A stretch of DNA of 64,000 bases from the NCBI RefSeq assembly GCF_900113925.1, contig NZ_FORD01000004.1, positions 1 to 64,000 on the forward strand. Direction: 5' to 3'. Under the pieces are notes generated by a model. It was not told the origin of the DNA and did no database searches. It saw only the letters and a program-made list of their open reading frames with translations. Positions 11,506 through 20,820 of the stretch are shown here, piece by piece. Position numbers and translations under genes: made by a program. The first letter of the stretch is position 1, and each line of letters opens with the position of its first letter. The stretch comes from Nitrosomonas sp. Nm34. Lineage in GTDB: Bacteria; Pseudomonadota; Gammaproteobacteria; Burkholderiales; Nitrosomonadaceae.

Positions 11506-11823
11506 ATTTCTAGGTCCATGAGAAAGAAGAAAGAACAGCAACGTGCGCTCCGTTTTGCCGTCTGCAGTTTTGATAATACAAAACAGATAAATCACACTCA
11601 CCGATTGAACAGTTTCGTTAGAGATTAGGGCACGCAAGATTGCTACCCATTCTTTATATAGTATGAGCGCCTGTTCGTGGATCGTATTTTAGGACAATGT
11701 ACTAGAGGACGATGTACCACAGTACGATAGGCAAGGAATATCAGTAAAGTCACAATTACGCCGTGGCTTAAGACATTGTCACCTTAAGAAAGTTCTTTTT
11801 ATTTACTTAATAGGAGTATTTCC

Positions 11824-12006
11824 ATGAACAAATTGATCCAATCTGCAAAACAATTCATGAGCAACGAAGAAGGCGTATCTGCCATTGAATATGGCCTGAT
11901 CGCTGCGCTGATTGGCGTTGCAATTGTTACCACAGTAACAGATGTCGGAACAGCTTTAAACACTACGTTCACTACTGTTAAAAATAAGCTTGGCGGAGCT
12001 GGCTAG
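11824..12006 (+). CDS. flp: Flp family type IVb pilin
   Basis: A 60-residue major pilin of the Tad pilus. Short leader ends NEEG at 17; cleavage gives a mature start VSAIEYGLIAALIGVAIV, with the conserved Glu at +5 and the Flp hallmark Glu-Tyr. The C-terminal part is Thr- and Gly-rich and short, as usual. Strong TAGGAG ribosome binding site nine bases upstream. It is the first gene of a rightward locus with all Tad components, and only one pilin copy is present. A stable hairpin follows it before the peptidase gene. Confidence 0.95.
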   Translation: MNKLIQSAKQFMSNEEGVSAIEYGLIAALIGVAIVTTVTDVGTALNTTFTTVKNKLGGAG

Positions 12007-12019
12007 TCCTCATTTGCTA

Positions 12020-12049
12020 TGTCAATGCAGCAGCCTTGCTGCATTGACA
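12020..12049 (+). promoter_or_regulatory. Stable hairpin between flp and prepilin peptidase gene
   Basis: TGTCAATGCAGCA, loop GCCT, TGCTGCATTGACA: a perfect 13-bp stem 14 bases after the flp stop. No T tract follows, so it is more likely an mRNA-stabilising or partial attenuator element than a full terminator. It could set a high pilin to machinery ratio. Confidence 0.65.
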
Positions 12050-12076
12050 CATAAAAGAACTATGTAAGGAAATCAA

Positions 12077-12607
12077 ATGTATTCTCTGATCATTGGAACT
12101 CTAATAATATTTCTGCTGATCGCTGCATGGCAAGATATTCATCATTACCGTATTCCCAATGTGCTAGTTTTTCCGGGCGCTATTATCGGATTGTTACTCA
12201 ATACGCTACTCCCACAGGAAATGGGTGCCTTTGGTTTCTTGACTTCGCTGGCAGGTTTGGGACTCGGCCTCATGGTGTTATTTCCACTCTATCTGCTACG
12301 CGCCATGGGTGCAGGCGATATCAAACTCATGGCCATGATCGGAGCTTTTGTTGGGCCAATCAACATGTTAAGCATTACCTTATATATCTTACTGGCAGGC
12401 GGCGTTTTAGCGCTTAGTGTTGTACTGCTACGAAGGAACCTATCCAAATTGCTGGAGAATTTAAAGATCGTGCTGCTCATGCGCCTCGCTGGGTTATCGA
12501 TGGTCAATATGTACGCAAACGGAATGTTCCCTGAATCCGCTGGCAAACTACCTTATGGTGTAGCCATTGCAGCCGGCACGCTGTTCTACCTTGCAGCAAC
12601 TAATTAA
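12077..12607 (+). CDS. cpaA: Tad locus prepilin peptidase (A24 family)
   Basis: A 176-residue inner-membrane aspartic peptidase (CpaA/TadV type) that removes the leader of Flp and of the TadE/F pseudopilins. The two catalytic aspartates are present: Asp20 in WQDIHHYRIPN and Asp81 in GAGDIKLMAMIG. Six hydrophobic segments; the cytosolic methylase domain of large PilD enzymes is absent, as is normal for this subfamily. GTAAGGAAATCAA provides the ribosome binding site. It follows flp after a hairpin and a short gap. Confidence 0.94.
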   Translation: MYSLIIGTLIIFLLIAAWQDIHHYRIPNVLVFPGAIIGLLLNTLLPQEMGAFGFLTSLAGLGLGLMVLFPLYLLRAMGAGDIKLMAMIGAFVGPINMLSITLYILLAGGVLALSVVLLRRNLSKLLENLKIVLLMRLAGLSMVNMYANGMFPESAGKLPYGVAIAAGTLFYLAATN

Positions 12608-12893
12608 ACAACGGTTTCACGACAAGAAAAAATAGGGTTTATCCGTTCTTTTTAATCTTCACAAAAGAGAGTTTCCAATAGATTCAATTTATTAAATGTT
12701 CAGATAGTTAAACCAAAATATTTGTGAAGAAATCGTAGTGATCATCCGTAATGATAAGCAGAAGGAACTCTGCGATAAATATATTAATTAGATAAATAAG
12801 GGGGAAAAGAGCACTACCCAACGTAACGATCGATGCATTCAGCAAATTCATCTACAAGCTAAATAGCCAGATTAATAGACAAGAGGTATACCA
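12608..12893. other. Intergenic region upstream of cpaB
   Basis: 286 bp, A+T-rich, no coding frame. Separates flp-cpaA from the remaining Tad genes, so a second promoter for cpaB onward may lie here. I see no confident promoter or operator sequence. Confidence 0.4.
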
Positions 12894-13700
12894 ATGAGAA
12901 ATGCACGAGGAATAGGGATGATCATAGTTTCATTATTGTTAGGGGTTGCTGCAATGATTGTGGCAGGAAAATGGATCAATCAGCAAGTAAACATCGATGC
13001 ATCTCGGATCGTGGTAGCTGCGCAGGATATCAATGTGGGCACGCGGCTCACACCCGATTTGCTGACAACAATCGATTGGCCAAGTGGCAGCATCCCGGCT
13101 GGATCATTCCATGATATTAAGTTACTCGACAGTCGTGTTAATAAGGTTAATTTACATCGAGGCGAACCACTGCTAGAAGCCAAACTTGCACCAGAAGGTA
13201 CTGCTGGCGGATTGTCAGGTGTTATTGCCGATGGCAAACGCGCTATTACCGTCCGCGTGAATGATGTGGTGGGTGTAGCCGGATTTGCTCTGCCCGGTAA
13301 TCTGGTCGATATCCTGGTTAATGTTAAAGAAGACAATTATAAAAACCCCATCTCCAAGATTGTTCTCGAGCAGATTCTGGTGCTGGCTGTGGCGCAGGAT
13401 CTCGGTCGTGATGAAACCAAGCCCAAAGTTGTCAATGCGGTTACGCTGGAAGTGACACCCGAAGAAGCAGAGAAACTCGATCTGGCGCGTAGTGTTGGCA
13501 CATTATCGCTGGTATTGCGCAACCAGATTGATAGTAGTCAGGGTGCCACCAATGGCGTACGCACGCATGATCTGCTTGGAGGAAAAATGGTAACAGCAGA
13601 CACCAAACCAGAAACCAGAATCGTCTACAAATCTGCTGGCACGCCTAAACCCTCGGTTGAGATTATCCGGGGCATCGAAAAAACCAATGCGCATCATTAA
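12894..13700 (+). CDS. cpaB: Flp pilus assembly protein CpaB/RcpC
   Basis: A 268-residue periplasmic protein with one N-terminal membrane anchor (GMIIVSLLLGVAAMIVAGKWI). A SAF-like domain follows (VVAAQDINVGTRLTPDLL ... RGEPLLEAKLAP), then the RcpC domain with KRAITVRVNDVVGVAGFALPGNLVDILV. CpaB is thought to work with the secretin, perhaps at peptidoglycan. Length is standard. AAGAGGTATACCA precedes the ATG. It starts the main run of Tad genes and is followed 14 bp later by the secretin. Confidence 0.93.
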   Translation: MRNARGIGMIIVSLLLGVAAMIVAGKWINQQVNIDASRIVVAAQDINVGTRLTPDLLTTIDWPSGSIPAGSFHDIKLLDSRVNKVNLHRGEPLLEAKLAPEGTAGGLSGVIADGKRAITVRVNDVVGVAGFALPGNLVDILVNVKEDNYKNPISKIVLEQILVLAVAQDLGRDETKPKVVNAVTLEVTPEEAEKLDLARSVGTLSLVLRNQIDSSQGATNGVRTHDLLGGKMVTADTKPETRIVYKSAGTPKPSVEIIRGIEKTNAHH

Positions 13701-13714
13701 AAAAGGGGAATTAA

Positions 13715-15319
13715 ATGACATTGCAACAACAATCTGATTTCACCATGACCATACTTTGGGGGGTCACATTGTGGATAATCAGTATTTCAACGGCACTGGC
13801 ACAGAATGTCGCATCGATTCCACCCAATCTCAGAGTGGCCGACATGTCTGAGATGGCATCCACCATGGATGTGACGCTAGGCAAATCTACCCTGCTCAGA
13901 CTGCCCTCCCCGATTTCACGCATCTCGGTAGGTAATCCAGGCGTAGCTGACGTCACCCTGATCAATCCGAGTGAGGTGTATATCCTGGGGAAGATGATCG
14001 GCACTACCAACATTATTCTGTGGGCAAAGGGCGGACAAACTAGAGTAATCGATGTGACTGTGTTGATGGATGCGGTTGCGTTGCAAAACAAATTGCAGGA
14101 GATCATGCCTGAAGAAAAAGATATTCATATCAGAGCTGCCGGCGATTCACTGATTCTTTCCGGCTCGGTAGCCAACACTATCAAGGCTGATCGCGCCGTC
14201 GCCCTGGCAGATACTTATATGCGAACATCGGTATTGGGCATGATGATGAGTCTGGGAGGAGGGACTCAAGGTAGTCAGGGAGGAAACGCTCAAGGTGGTC
14301 AAGGAGGAATGTTGGGCATGCAGGTTCTGCGGGAAGGATTACAAACTGACGAGAATTCAGCAGGTGCCGGCGCAGGATTGGGCAGCATAAAAATCGTTAA
14401 CCTGCTACGCGTGCGCGATAACCAGCAAGTCATGCTGGAAGTCAAGGTAGCCGAGGTTAACCGTACCATAGCAGAGAAGCTGGGCTTTGATTTTGCGCGG
14501 GCAGCCAGAAAAGCTGGCAGTGCCTGGACACAGGTCATGGCAGGAGTGATTGGTGGCGGGGCTGCGAATCTGCTGACGGCTAAGGGTCTGAATGCCAATG
14601 TCGATTTGGGTTTACCCAGAGTCTCGAATGCCACTTTTGAAGAAGCCACCGCTTTCCTCGTGGATGCCGAGAAAAAGGATGAGATGATCAAAATCCTAGC
14701 CGAACCCAACATCGTTGCAATCAGCGGACAGGAGGCCAGTTTCCTCGTTGGTGGCGAAATCATGATCCCTATTCCTAGTACAAACCAGGTAAGACTCCTG
14801 CCCAAGGAATTCGGGATAGGTGTACATTTTACGCCGACCGTATTGGAAGAAGGTCGCATCAATCTGAAGGTCAGCCCGGAGGTATCGGAACTGGTGGACA
14901 TTACTAATGTAGCTTCCACCGGATTGGGGCAGGTTCTGGCTATCCCTACCTTTACCACGCGGCGCGTCTCGACTACGGTACAACTGAGCGATGGTCAGTC
15001 ACTTGCTATCGGAGGTCTGCTACAGGATAACTTTACAGAACAGGTCAAACGCTTCCCCATACTCGGCGAAGTACCCGTACTGGGTACGCTATTCCGCAGC
15101 AGTAATTACCAGTCGAAGAAAACAGAGCTTATGATCGTGATTACACCGCGTTTGATTAAACCATTGCAACCCGATTATCCCATACCGACCGATGCATTCA
15201 GCACACCCGACCGCGGTGAATTCCTGATTCATGGGAGGATGGAAAGCAGATCCGATCAAGCTCTATCCACAAGGGTCAGCTCTCCACAAATCGAGCATGG
15301 CGGATTTCAGATGAAATAA
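13715..15319 (+). CDS. cpaC: Tad secretin CpaC/RcpA
   Basis: A 534-residue outer-membrane secretin through which the Flp pilus exits. Signal peptide (ILWGVTLWIISISTALA), then the T2SS-like pilus domain (GKSTLLRLPSPISRISVGNP), a BON-like domain near 125-170, and the C-terminal secretin domain with the expected VGGEIMIPIPS ... VHFTPTVLEEGRINLKVSPEVSEL and LAIGGLLQDN. A Gly/Gln-rich, low-complexity insertion lies at about 177-225, between the N-domains and the secretin core. AAAGGGG ribosome binding site. Flanked by cpaB and a small lipoprotein that may be its pilotin. Confidence 0.94.
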   Translation: MTLQQQSDFTMTILWGVTLWIISISTALAQNVASIPPNLRVADMSEMASTMDVTLGKSTLLRLPSPISRISVGNPGVADVTLINPSEVYILGKMIGTTNIILWAKGGQTRVIDVTVLMDAVALQNKLQEIMPEEKDIHIRAAGDSLILSGSVANTIKADRAVALADTYMRTSVLGMMMSLGGGTQGSQGGNAQGGQGGMLGMQVLREGLQTDENSAGAGAGLGSIKIVNLLRVRDNQQVMLEVKVAEVNRTIAEKLGFDFARAARKAGSAWTQVMAGVIGGGAANLLTAKGLNANVDLGLPRVSNATFEEATAFLVDAEKKDEMIKILAEPNIVAISGQEASFLVGGEIMIPIPSTNQVRLLPKEFGIGVHFTPTVLEEGRINLKVSPEVSELVDITNVASTGLGQVLAIPTFTTRRVSTTVQLSDGQSLAIGGLLQDNFTEQVKRFPILGEVPVLGTLFRSSNYQSKKTELMIVITPRLIKPLQPDYPIPTDAFSTPDRGEFLIHGRMESRSDQALSTRVSSPQIEHGGFQMK

Positions 15320-15332
15320 GGAGAAGAATGAC

Positions 15333-15653
15333 ATGAAAGCACCCATATTCAAAAATGTTGCAGGTTCACTTTTAGGTCCATTGTTAACCATTGCTGCCCT
15401 GATAGCCGGCTGCGCCCCTTTCTCTCCGCGCTGGGATGCACGCTTTGGCGAAGCAGTCGATATTGCCAAAGCCCAGCAAACCATCAACCCCGAAGCCTCA
15501 CTCAATACAGAACCTGTGAAGGGTGTCGATGGGCAGGCCGGCGATGCCATGTTTGATAGTTACCGTAATTCGTTCAGAACTCCACAACTGCTACCACGAG
15601 GTATCCCGTCATCTTTAAGCTCCGGCGGGAATGGCAGTAATCAGGTGCGGTAA
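15333..15653 (+). CDS. Small lipoprotein of the Tad locus
   Basis: A 106-residue lipoprotein: signal peptide with lipobox IAGC at about 24-27, then a short hydrophilic chain with no domain I recognise. Position directly after the secretin gene (gap 13 bp) suits a pilotin or CpaD/TadD-like accessory factor, but sequence identity to CpaD is not evident. AAGGAGAAG ribosome binding site. Function is inferred only from place and lipidation. Confidence 0.75.
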   Translation: MKAPIFKNVAGSLLGPLLTIAALIAGCAPFSPRWDARFGEAVDIAKAQQTINPEASLNTEPVKGVDGQAGDAMFDSYRNSFRTPQLLPRGIPSSLSSGGNGSNQVR

Positions 15654-15707
15654 TGGCAGTCAGGTCTAGAATCATAATCCGCAAGAAATTTATGAGGAGA
15701 ACAGCTG

Positions 15708-17021
15708 GTGAATAACTGTTCAAATGAATTACCCATTAGCATGAGTGATCATTTTCCACAAAAAGAAGCGGGAGCGGTGACCATAATCGTGGCACTGTCA
15801 CTGGTCGCCTTGATGGGCTTTGTCGGCCTAGCGCTAGACCTGGGCAAACTGTTTGTCGCCAAGACCGAACTGCAAAACAGTGCAGATGCTTGTGCTTTGG
15901 CTGCAGCACGTGAATTGACAGGTGCTAATGACAAGCAACTGATTCTGGCAAAAGCAGCTGGCATTTTAACTGGCAGCATGCATCACCCTCGTAAAGAAAA
16001 TTGGGAGCGTGATACTTCGGACGGTATTGTTAATAACGTTATGTTCAGCGAAACGCTAACAGGGAGTTATCAGGATGCGTTTGAAGGCTCAGGCGCAACC
16101 AGTAAGCGTTATGCACGCTGCGAAGCTAGCTCTCCATCTTTCTTGAACTGGCTCATTCAAGTGCTAAATCTCCTGCCTGGTGTTGACATTAGCGAACAGA
16201 CAGTTACTGCCAGTGCAGTAGCTACCCTCGCGCCAAGCCAAACTAATTGCGCAATACCAATAGCAGTCTGTGAATCAGAACTGTCGAAAAAAAGCCCTGG
16301 TGATTGGCTGGAATCCGTAATAAAAAATAATGAGCTTACTGGAGATTTTTTATGGGTACGGTATTCAGGTCAAGGTGCTAGAGATATTAAGGAAATTCTG
16401 ACAGGCCCAGGGCAATGCAACGTTCCAGCAGTAAATGAGACAATTTATTCAGAGCCTGGCGCAAATGCGGGGGCTTTTGATGCGTGGAATACCCGTTTCG
16501 GTGCCTACAAAGGCGCATACAATGAAAACAATGCTCCACCTGATTATAGTGGTTATGCCTACACTGCAAAGAATTGGAGTGAACCGGGAAAAGACTGCAA
16601 AAATGCAGCCAGTGATTTCTTTCTAAAACGTGGTAATAATATACCAATCCAGGACCCGACCATCAATACAACCGGGCTCAAAGTTATTCCCCCCGCGCAA
16701 TCATCCAGCCAATCTGCTCATAGTAGTAAAGGCAGTGATCGTAGATTAGCTGCTGTTCCAGTGATTGACTGCCCTGAGCTCCAAGGCGGTAGCCATAAGT
16801 CTACAGTCAAGGCGTGGGCTTGCGTACTAATGCTAAATCCTTTGGATCAAAATGCTGAACTTGAGTCCTATAGCGCATGCACTAAATATCCTGATAAAGA
16901 AGGGCGTGCATTTCTCGAATACCTTGGCTTTGCGAATGACCCTAATAGCCAGTGTGCATCGGCTGGAGTGGTTGGGGGCCCTGGTAGTATTGGCCCATTA
17001 GTACCATCACTGGTGAGGTAA
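15708..17021 (+). CDS. TadG-like pilus assembly protein
   Basis: A 437-residue protein anchored by one N-terminal membrane segment in the Tad-domain pattern (EAGAVTIIVALSLVALMGFVG, then LDLGKLFVAKTELQNSADACALAAARELTG). The long periplasmic part has several cysteines and ends in a Gly/Ser-Pro tail. It starts at GTG with GAGGAGA seven bases upstream. A von Willebrand A domain, frequent in TadG, is not obvious. The stop overlaps the next start (TAATG), so translation is probably coupled to the TadE gene. Confidence 0.85.
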   Translation: MNNCSNELPISMSDHFPQKEAGAVTIIVALSLVALMGFVGLALDLGKLFVAKTELQNSADACALAAARELTGANDKQLILAKAAGILTGSMHHPRKENWERDTSDGIVNNVMFSETLTGSYQDAFEGSGATSKRYARCEASSPSFLNWLIQVLNLLPGVDISEQTVTASAVATLAPSQTNCAIPIAVCESELSKKSPGDWLESVIKNNELTGDFLWVRYSGQGARDIKEILTGPGQCNVPAVNETIYSEPGANAGAFDAWNTRFGAYKGAYNENNAPPDYSGYAYTAKNWSEPGKDCKNAASDFFLKRGNNIPIQDPTINTTGLKVIPPAQSSSQSAHSSKGSDRRLAAVPVIDCPELQGGSHKSTVKAWACVLMLNPLDQNAELESYSACTKYPDKEGRAFLEYLGFANDPNSQCASAGVVGGPGSIGPLVPSLVR

Positions 17022-17506
17022 TGATCATGTCCATAAAACAATATAAGCATTATAAACTTCAAAGAGCGGCACGCGGTGCAGTTGCAGTAGAGTTCGCGTT
17101 GGTATTGATCCCCCTGCTTATACTTGCACTGGGAGCTGCAGAATTCGGCCGCGCAATCTATCAGTACAACGCACTCGTCAAGGCAACGCGTGATTCGGTA
17201 CGTCATCTTTCTCAATTCAAACCAACAGGTATAGGCAACTATGATTCAGTAAAGGATGAGGCTAAATGCCTTGCAGTACACGGTAATATCGACTGTGCTG
17301 GAGAAGTATTAGTGCTCGGCTTGAATCGAAGCATGGTAGAAATTAATCAAAAAACAGCAGGAGACCCGCAGATTACGTTGGTTGAAGTCGTGATTAAAGG
17401 CTACACCTTCAATTTTTTATTAGATCCTCGCAAATTTCTACCAGGAGTTAGCAGTGAGGATTTGATTAAATTTGATGACATTTCTGCAACGATGAGGCAA
17501 TTATGA
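17021..17506 (+). CDS. TadE-like pseudopilin
   Basis: A 161-residue pseudopilin. The segment ARG/AVAVEFALVLIPLLILALGAAEFG matches the TadE motif, with the processing site after Gly19 and Glu at +5. The periplasmic part is short with two cysteines (AKCLAVHGNIDC). It overlaps the TadG-like gene by one base and the next gene by four (ATGA), so all three are translated together. TadE and TadF are minor pseudopilins needed for pilus assembly. Confidence 0.88.
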   Translation: MIMSIKQYKHYKLQRAARGAVAVEFALVLIPLLILALGAAEFGRAIYQYNALVKATRDSVRHLSQFKPTGIGNYDSVKDEAKCLAVHGNIDCAGEVLVLGLNRSMVEINQKTAGDPQITLVEVVIKGYTFNFLLDPRKFLPGVSSEDLIKFDDISATMRQL

Positions 17507-17982
17507 AAATTATCGAGCGGTTTAATCCAAAACTCATATCAATTAATCGGTTTAATCAACGTGGTGCAGCCGCTGTTCAGTTTGCACTGATCGCTTCCGT
17601 TCTATTTACGGCAATGATTGGCGCTATGGAAATGAGCCGAGTGCTGTTTTATTGGAATACGGCCACGGAAGCAACGCGACTGGGCGCACGCCTAGCTGTG
17701 GTGTGTGATCAAAATGCTGCCGCCATCAAAACAAAAATGCAGTCAATGCTGGGAGTACTGAATACTAGCAACATTACTGTTAAGTATGTTGATCAGGATG
17801 GGAATAGTTGTAGCCGAGAAACCTGTAGATTTGTAACAGTCAGCATCACTGGCTTAACAGTATCCACAGTAATCCCACTAGTGCCACTCAATATCACTAT
17901 GCCCCCATTCACCACAACACTGCCGCGTGAAAGTTTAACTAATATTTTGAAGGATGGCAGTGTCAATCCAGATTGCAAATAA
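17503..17982 (+). CDS. TadF/TadE-like pseudopilin lacking Glu at +5
   Basis: A 159-residue second pseudopilin. The expected motif reads NQRG/AAAVQFALIASVLFTAMIGAMEMSR, so the usual Glu at +5 of the mature chain is Gln (Gln26). Four cysteines lie in the periplasmic domain. ATGA overlap with the preceding gene. In type IV pilins this Glu is required for assembly or N-methylation, so this subunit may be incorporated differently or sit at a tip. Confidence 0.85.
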   Translation: MKIIERFNPKLISINRFNQRGAAAVQFALIASVLFTAMIGAMEMSRVLFYWNTATEATRLGARLAVVCDQNAAAIKTKMQSMLGVLNTSNITVKYVDQDGNSCSRETCRFVTVSITGLTVSTVIPLVPLNITMPPFTTTLPRESLTNILKDGSVNPDCK

Positions 17983-17988
17983 TTCATT

Positions 17989-18144
17989 ATGAGTCAATCA
18001 ATTTCCAAATTATCGCTAGACCACTCCGGCAGAATTCTTACCGTGCGCATTAAGCTTACCGAATCACCTGATCGAATTAAGAGAGGCTTTGACAAGCCCA
18101 AACCGAGCAGCGCTGCGATGCAACCGACAAGCACGACAAGGTGA
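17989..18144 (+). CDS. Possible 51-residue protein in the Tad locus
   Basis: An ATG-initiated frame six bases after the previous stop, encoding a basic, Ser/Thr-rich peptide (starts MSQSISKLSLDHSGRILTV). There is no good ribosome binding site and no family that I recognise, but its position would allow coupling to the pseudopilin gene. It may be chance or the remnant of a larger gene. Confidence 0.25.
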   Translation: MSQSISKLSLDHSGRILTVRIKLTESPDRIKRGFDKPKPSSAAMQPTSTTR

Positions 18145-18213
18145 AGCTGGGATAGAAATTTGGAAAGCAAAACATCTATATCGGCAAGCAGAGAACATAC
18201 AAGGAGTCAGCAA

Positions 18214-19374
18214 ATGAAAATCGCAACCATCTCACAGGATCAACAATGTTTGAATGATATCCAGAAATATCTGGCGCAATCCAACATGCCGCAGCCACTG
18301 GTAGCGATAACGGGAGGGGCTCAACAAATTCCGGCTGTGATCGAGCAGGTACACCCGGATCTACTGCTGCTGGAGGGCATTCGTCTTGACTCTGGCGAGC
18401 AGCAGATTCTGAGCCAGGTCACTTCGCGCTTCCCTGATTTGGGTGTCATTGTGCTATGCCCTCCCCAGCCGCAGGAATTCCTGCTGGACGCCATGCGGGT
18501 CGGGGTACGTGAGGTTGTGCCCACTCCTATTAATCAAAATGTGCTGATCAATGCTGTTGAGCGCTTTCAACAAAGAATGATGCTCGCCAGAGCGCCCATG
18601 CATGAAAGCAAAATAGTGGCCTTTATCCCTTGTAAGGGAGGAAGTGGCACGACCTTTCTAGCAAGCAATATCGCCTATAACTTGGCATCAGAGGAGCACA
18701 AGCGAGTCATATTGCTCGATCTCAATTTGCAGTTTGGTGATGCCTTTCTATTCGTACACGAAGCGACAGCCACCACGAGCATTGCTGACGTGACCCGGCA
18801 AATTCAGCGGCTGGATGGCTCATTTCTCTCTTCCAGTTCGATTCAGGTGCTGCCTAATTTTGATGTGCTGCCCGCACCAGATGAGCCCGAGAAAGCGGCA
18901 GAAATAAAACCGGAACATATTAAACCTTTGCTTGAGGTCGCCAAAAAACACTATGATTTTGTGATTCTGGATATCGGACGTTCGTTCGATGCCATTTCCA
19001 TTCAATGCCTGGATCAGGCTGATCTGATTTTTCCGGTCTTGCAGCAGACATTACCTTTCGTGCGTGACGCCAAGCGCATCATCGGCACCTTCCGCTCGTT
19101 AGGCTATTCTCCTGACAAAATCCGATTGATCCTGAATCGCTATGGCAAAAAAGACGATATTACCCTGGATGATGTGGCCAGCACATTACAGCAGGAAATA
19201 TATAAAGTCATTCCTAACGACTATCAAGTGGTCGCCGAATCGGTCAATCAAGGCATACCGGTCAGCCAACTGGCGCGGCGCAGTGCGGTTGCGAAATCGT
19301 TACGGGAAATCACGCAGGAGCTTACCAAAAGCAATGCTCATAGCGGACTGCTGAAAAAACTCTTTTCTTTTTAG
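18214..19374 (+). CDS. cpaE: CpaE/TadZ-like P-loop ATPase
   Basis: A 386-residue MinD/ParA-superfamily protein that localises the Tad machine to the pole. The N-terminal 120 residues form a receiver-like domain. A deviant Walker A (CKGGSGTTFLASN) follows, then LLDLNLQFGD and the switch region FVILDIGRSFD. Start chosen at ATG 18214, seven bases after AAGGAG (18201-18206); an upstream TTG at 18160 lacks such a site. It directly precedes cpaF, its usual partner. Confidence 0.92.
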   Translation: MKIATISQDQQCLNDIQKYLAQSNMPQPLVAITGGAQQIPAVIEQVHPDLLLLEGIRLDSGEQQILSQVTSRFPDLGVIVLCPPQPQEFLLDAMRVGVREVVPTPINQNVLINAVERFQQRMMLARAPMHESKIVAFIPCKGGSGTTFLASNIAYNLASEEHKRVILLDLNLQFGDAFLFVHEATATTSIADVTRQIQRLDGSFLSSSSIQVLPNFDVLPAPDEPEKAAEIKPEHIKPLLEVAKKHYDFVILDIGRSFDAISIQCLDQADLIFPVLQQTLPFVRDAKRIIGTFRSLGYSPDKIRLILNRYGKKDDITLDDVASTLQQEIYKVIPNDYQVVAESVNQGIPVSQLARRSAVAKSLREITQELTKSNAHSGLLKKLFSF

Positions 19375-19431
19375 CACAAAAACCACCCCTCCCATGGCAA
19401 ATCATTGACCACTTTTTAGGGCACACACATC

Positions 19432-20811
19432 ATGTCAATACGAGATCGTCTTCAAGGCATAGTAACTAACCGCAATGCAGTATCCAATCAGCCTGTGGCT
19501 ATGGCTGTCAATCATCACCGTGCGGCTTCGCACGAGAACATGGCCTATCATGAATTAAAATCCCGCATTCATGAAGAACTGCTCAACCGCATGGATCTGG
19601 CCGTTATGGAAAGTTTGCCGCAAGAGCGCTTATTGGCGGAAATCAAGAGCCTGGTGGAACGACTATTGGTCGAGGAACGTACGCCGATCAATGACGTCGA
19701 GCGTCAGCGTATCATTCAGGATATTCAGCACGAAGTGCTGGGGCTGGGCCCGCTCGAACCGCTGCTAGCTGATCCCACTATTTCCGATATTCTGGTCAAC
19801 ACGCATCGCCAGGTTTATGTCGAACGCCGCGGGAAACTGGAAATCACCGACACGCATTTTGCCAACGAAAACCACTTGAGGAAAATTATCGACCGCATTG
19901 TATCGCGGGTTGGGCGCAGAGTGGATGAGTCGAGCCCTATGGTCGATGCACGGCTGCCTGATGGCTCGCGCGTCAACGCGATTATTCCGCCACTCGCTCT
20001 CGATGGCTCTTTGGTTTCGATCCGGCGCTTTGCCGTGGTCCCGCTCAAGGTGGATGACCTGATAAACTACAAATCAATGACACCAGAGGTGGCTGAGATC
20101 ATCAGCGGCCTGGTTAAGGCGAAATGCAGCATTCTGATTTCAGGGGGGACCGGTAGCGGGAAAACGACCCTGCTCAATATCATGTCCAGTTTTATTCCTC
20201 CCTCCGAACGCATCATCACGATCGAGGATGCCGCTGAGCTACAATTACAGCAGCCGCATGTGGTTCGTCTGGAAACACGCCCACCTAATGTGGAGGGCAA
20301 GGGCGAAGTCACCCAACGTTCATTGGTCAGGAACAGTCTGCGGATGCGTCCTGACCGGGTTATCATCGGTGAAGTGCGGGGGGCAGAAGCAGTCGATATG
20401 CTGCAGGCCATGAATACTGGTCATGAAGGCTCCATGGCCACAGTGCATGCTAACACCCCGCGCGATGCACTGAGCCGTATCGAGAATATGGTCGGTATGG
20501 CTGGACTCAATTTACCGCCCAAGGCCGTCCGTCAGCAAATTAGTTCTGCGATTGTTGCCGTCATTCAGGTCTCCCGCCTACCGGATGGTAAACGCAAAAT
20601 ACTAAGCATTCAGGAGATTACCGGCATGGAAGGCGATGTTATCACCATGCAGGAAATTTATACTTTCGAGCAAACAGGTGTAGCGGCAGATGGAACCGTG
20701 CTGGGGCATTTCCGTGCAACGGGTATCCGTCCCAAGTTTGCTGATCGATTACGTGTATATGGTATACCTTTGCGGGAAGATCTGTTTGATCCTACAAAAA
20801 GATACGAATAA
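19432..20811 (+). CDS. cpaF: Tad pilus assembly ATPase CpaF/TadA
   Basis: A 459-residue hexameric secretion ATPase that powers pilus extension (and in Tad systems retraction). N-terminal helical domain, then the T2SSE core with Walker A ISGGTGSGKTTLLN near 240, Asp box ITIEDAAELQL, Walker B DRVIIGEVRGAEA and the His box MNTGHEGSMATVHAN. All catalytic elements are present and length is normal. It is followed 9 bp later by tadB. Confidence 0.97.
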   Translation: MSIRDRLQGIVTNRNAVSNQPVAMAVNHHRAASHENMAYHELKSRIHEELLNRMDLAVMESLPQERLLAEIKSLVERLLVEERTPINDVERQRIIQDIQHEVLGLGPLEPLLADPTISDILVNTHRQVYVERRGKLEITDTHFANENHLRKIIDRIVSRVGRRVDESSPMVDARLPDGSRVNAIIPPLALDGSLVSIRRFAVVPLKVDDLINYKSMTPEVAEIISGLVKAKCSILISGGTGSGKTTLLNIMSSFIPPSERIITIEDAAELQLQQPHVVRLETRPPNVEGKGEVTQRSLVRNSLRMRPDRVIIGEVRGAEAVDMLQAMNTGHEGSMATVHANTPRDALSRIENMVGMAGLNLPPKAVRQQISSAIVAVIQVSRLPDGKRKILSIQEITGMEGDVITMQEIYTFEQTGVAADGTVLGHFRATGIRPKFADRLRVYGIPLREDLFDPTKRYE

Positions 20812-20820
20812 GGAGCAGCC

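Noticed and set aside
11619..11640. Sigma-54-like GGCAC...TTGC sequence upstream of flp
   Set aside because: GG and GC are separated by 11 bases rather than the required 10, and it lies almost 190 bp upstream of flp.
14299..14958. Long leftward open frame (219 codons) opposite the secretin gene
   Set aside because: It lies entirely inside cpaC in antisense; the product is a low-complexity Ser/Thr/Arg chain with no family and no ribosome binding site.
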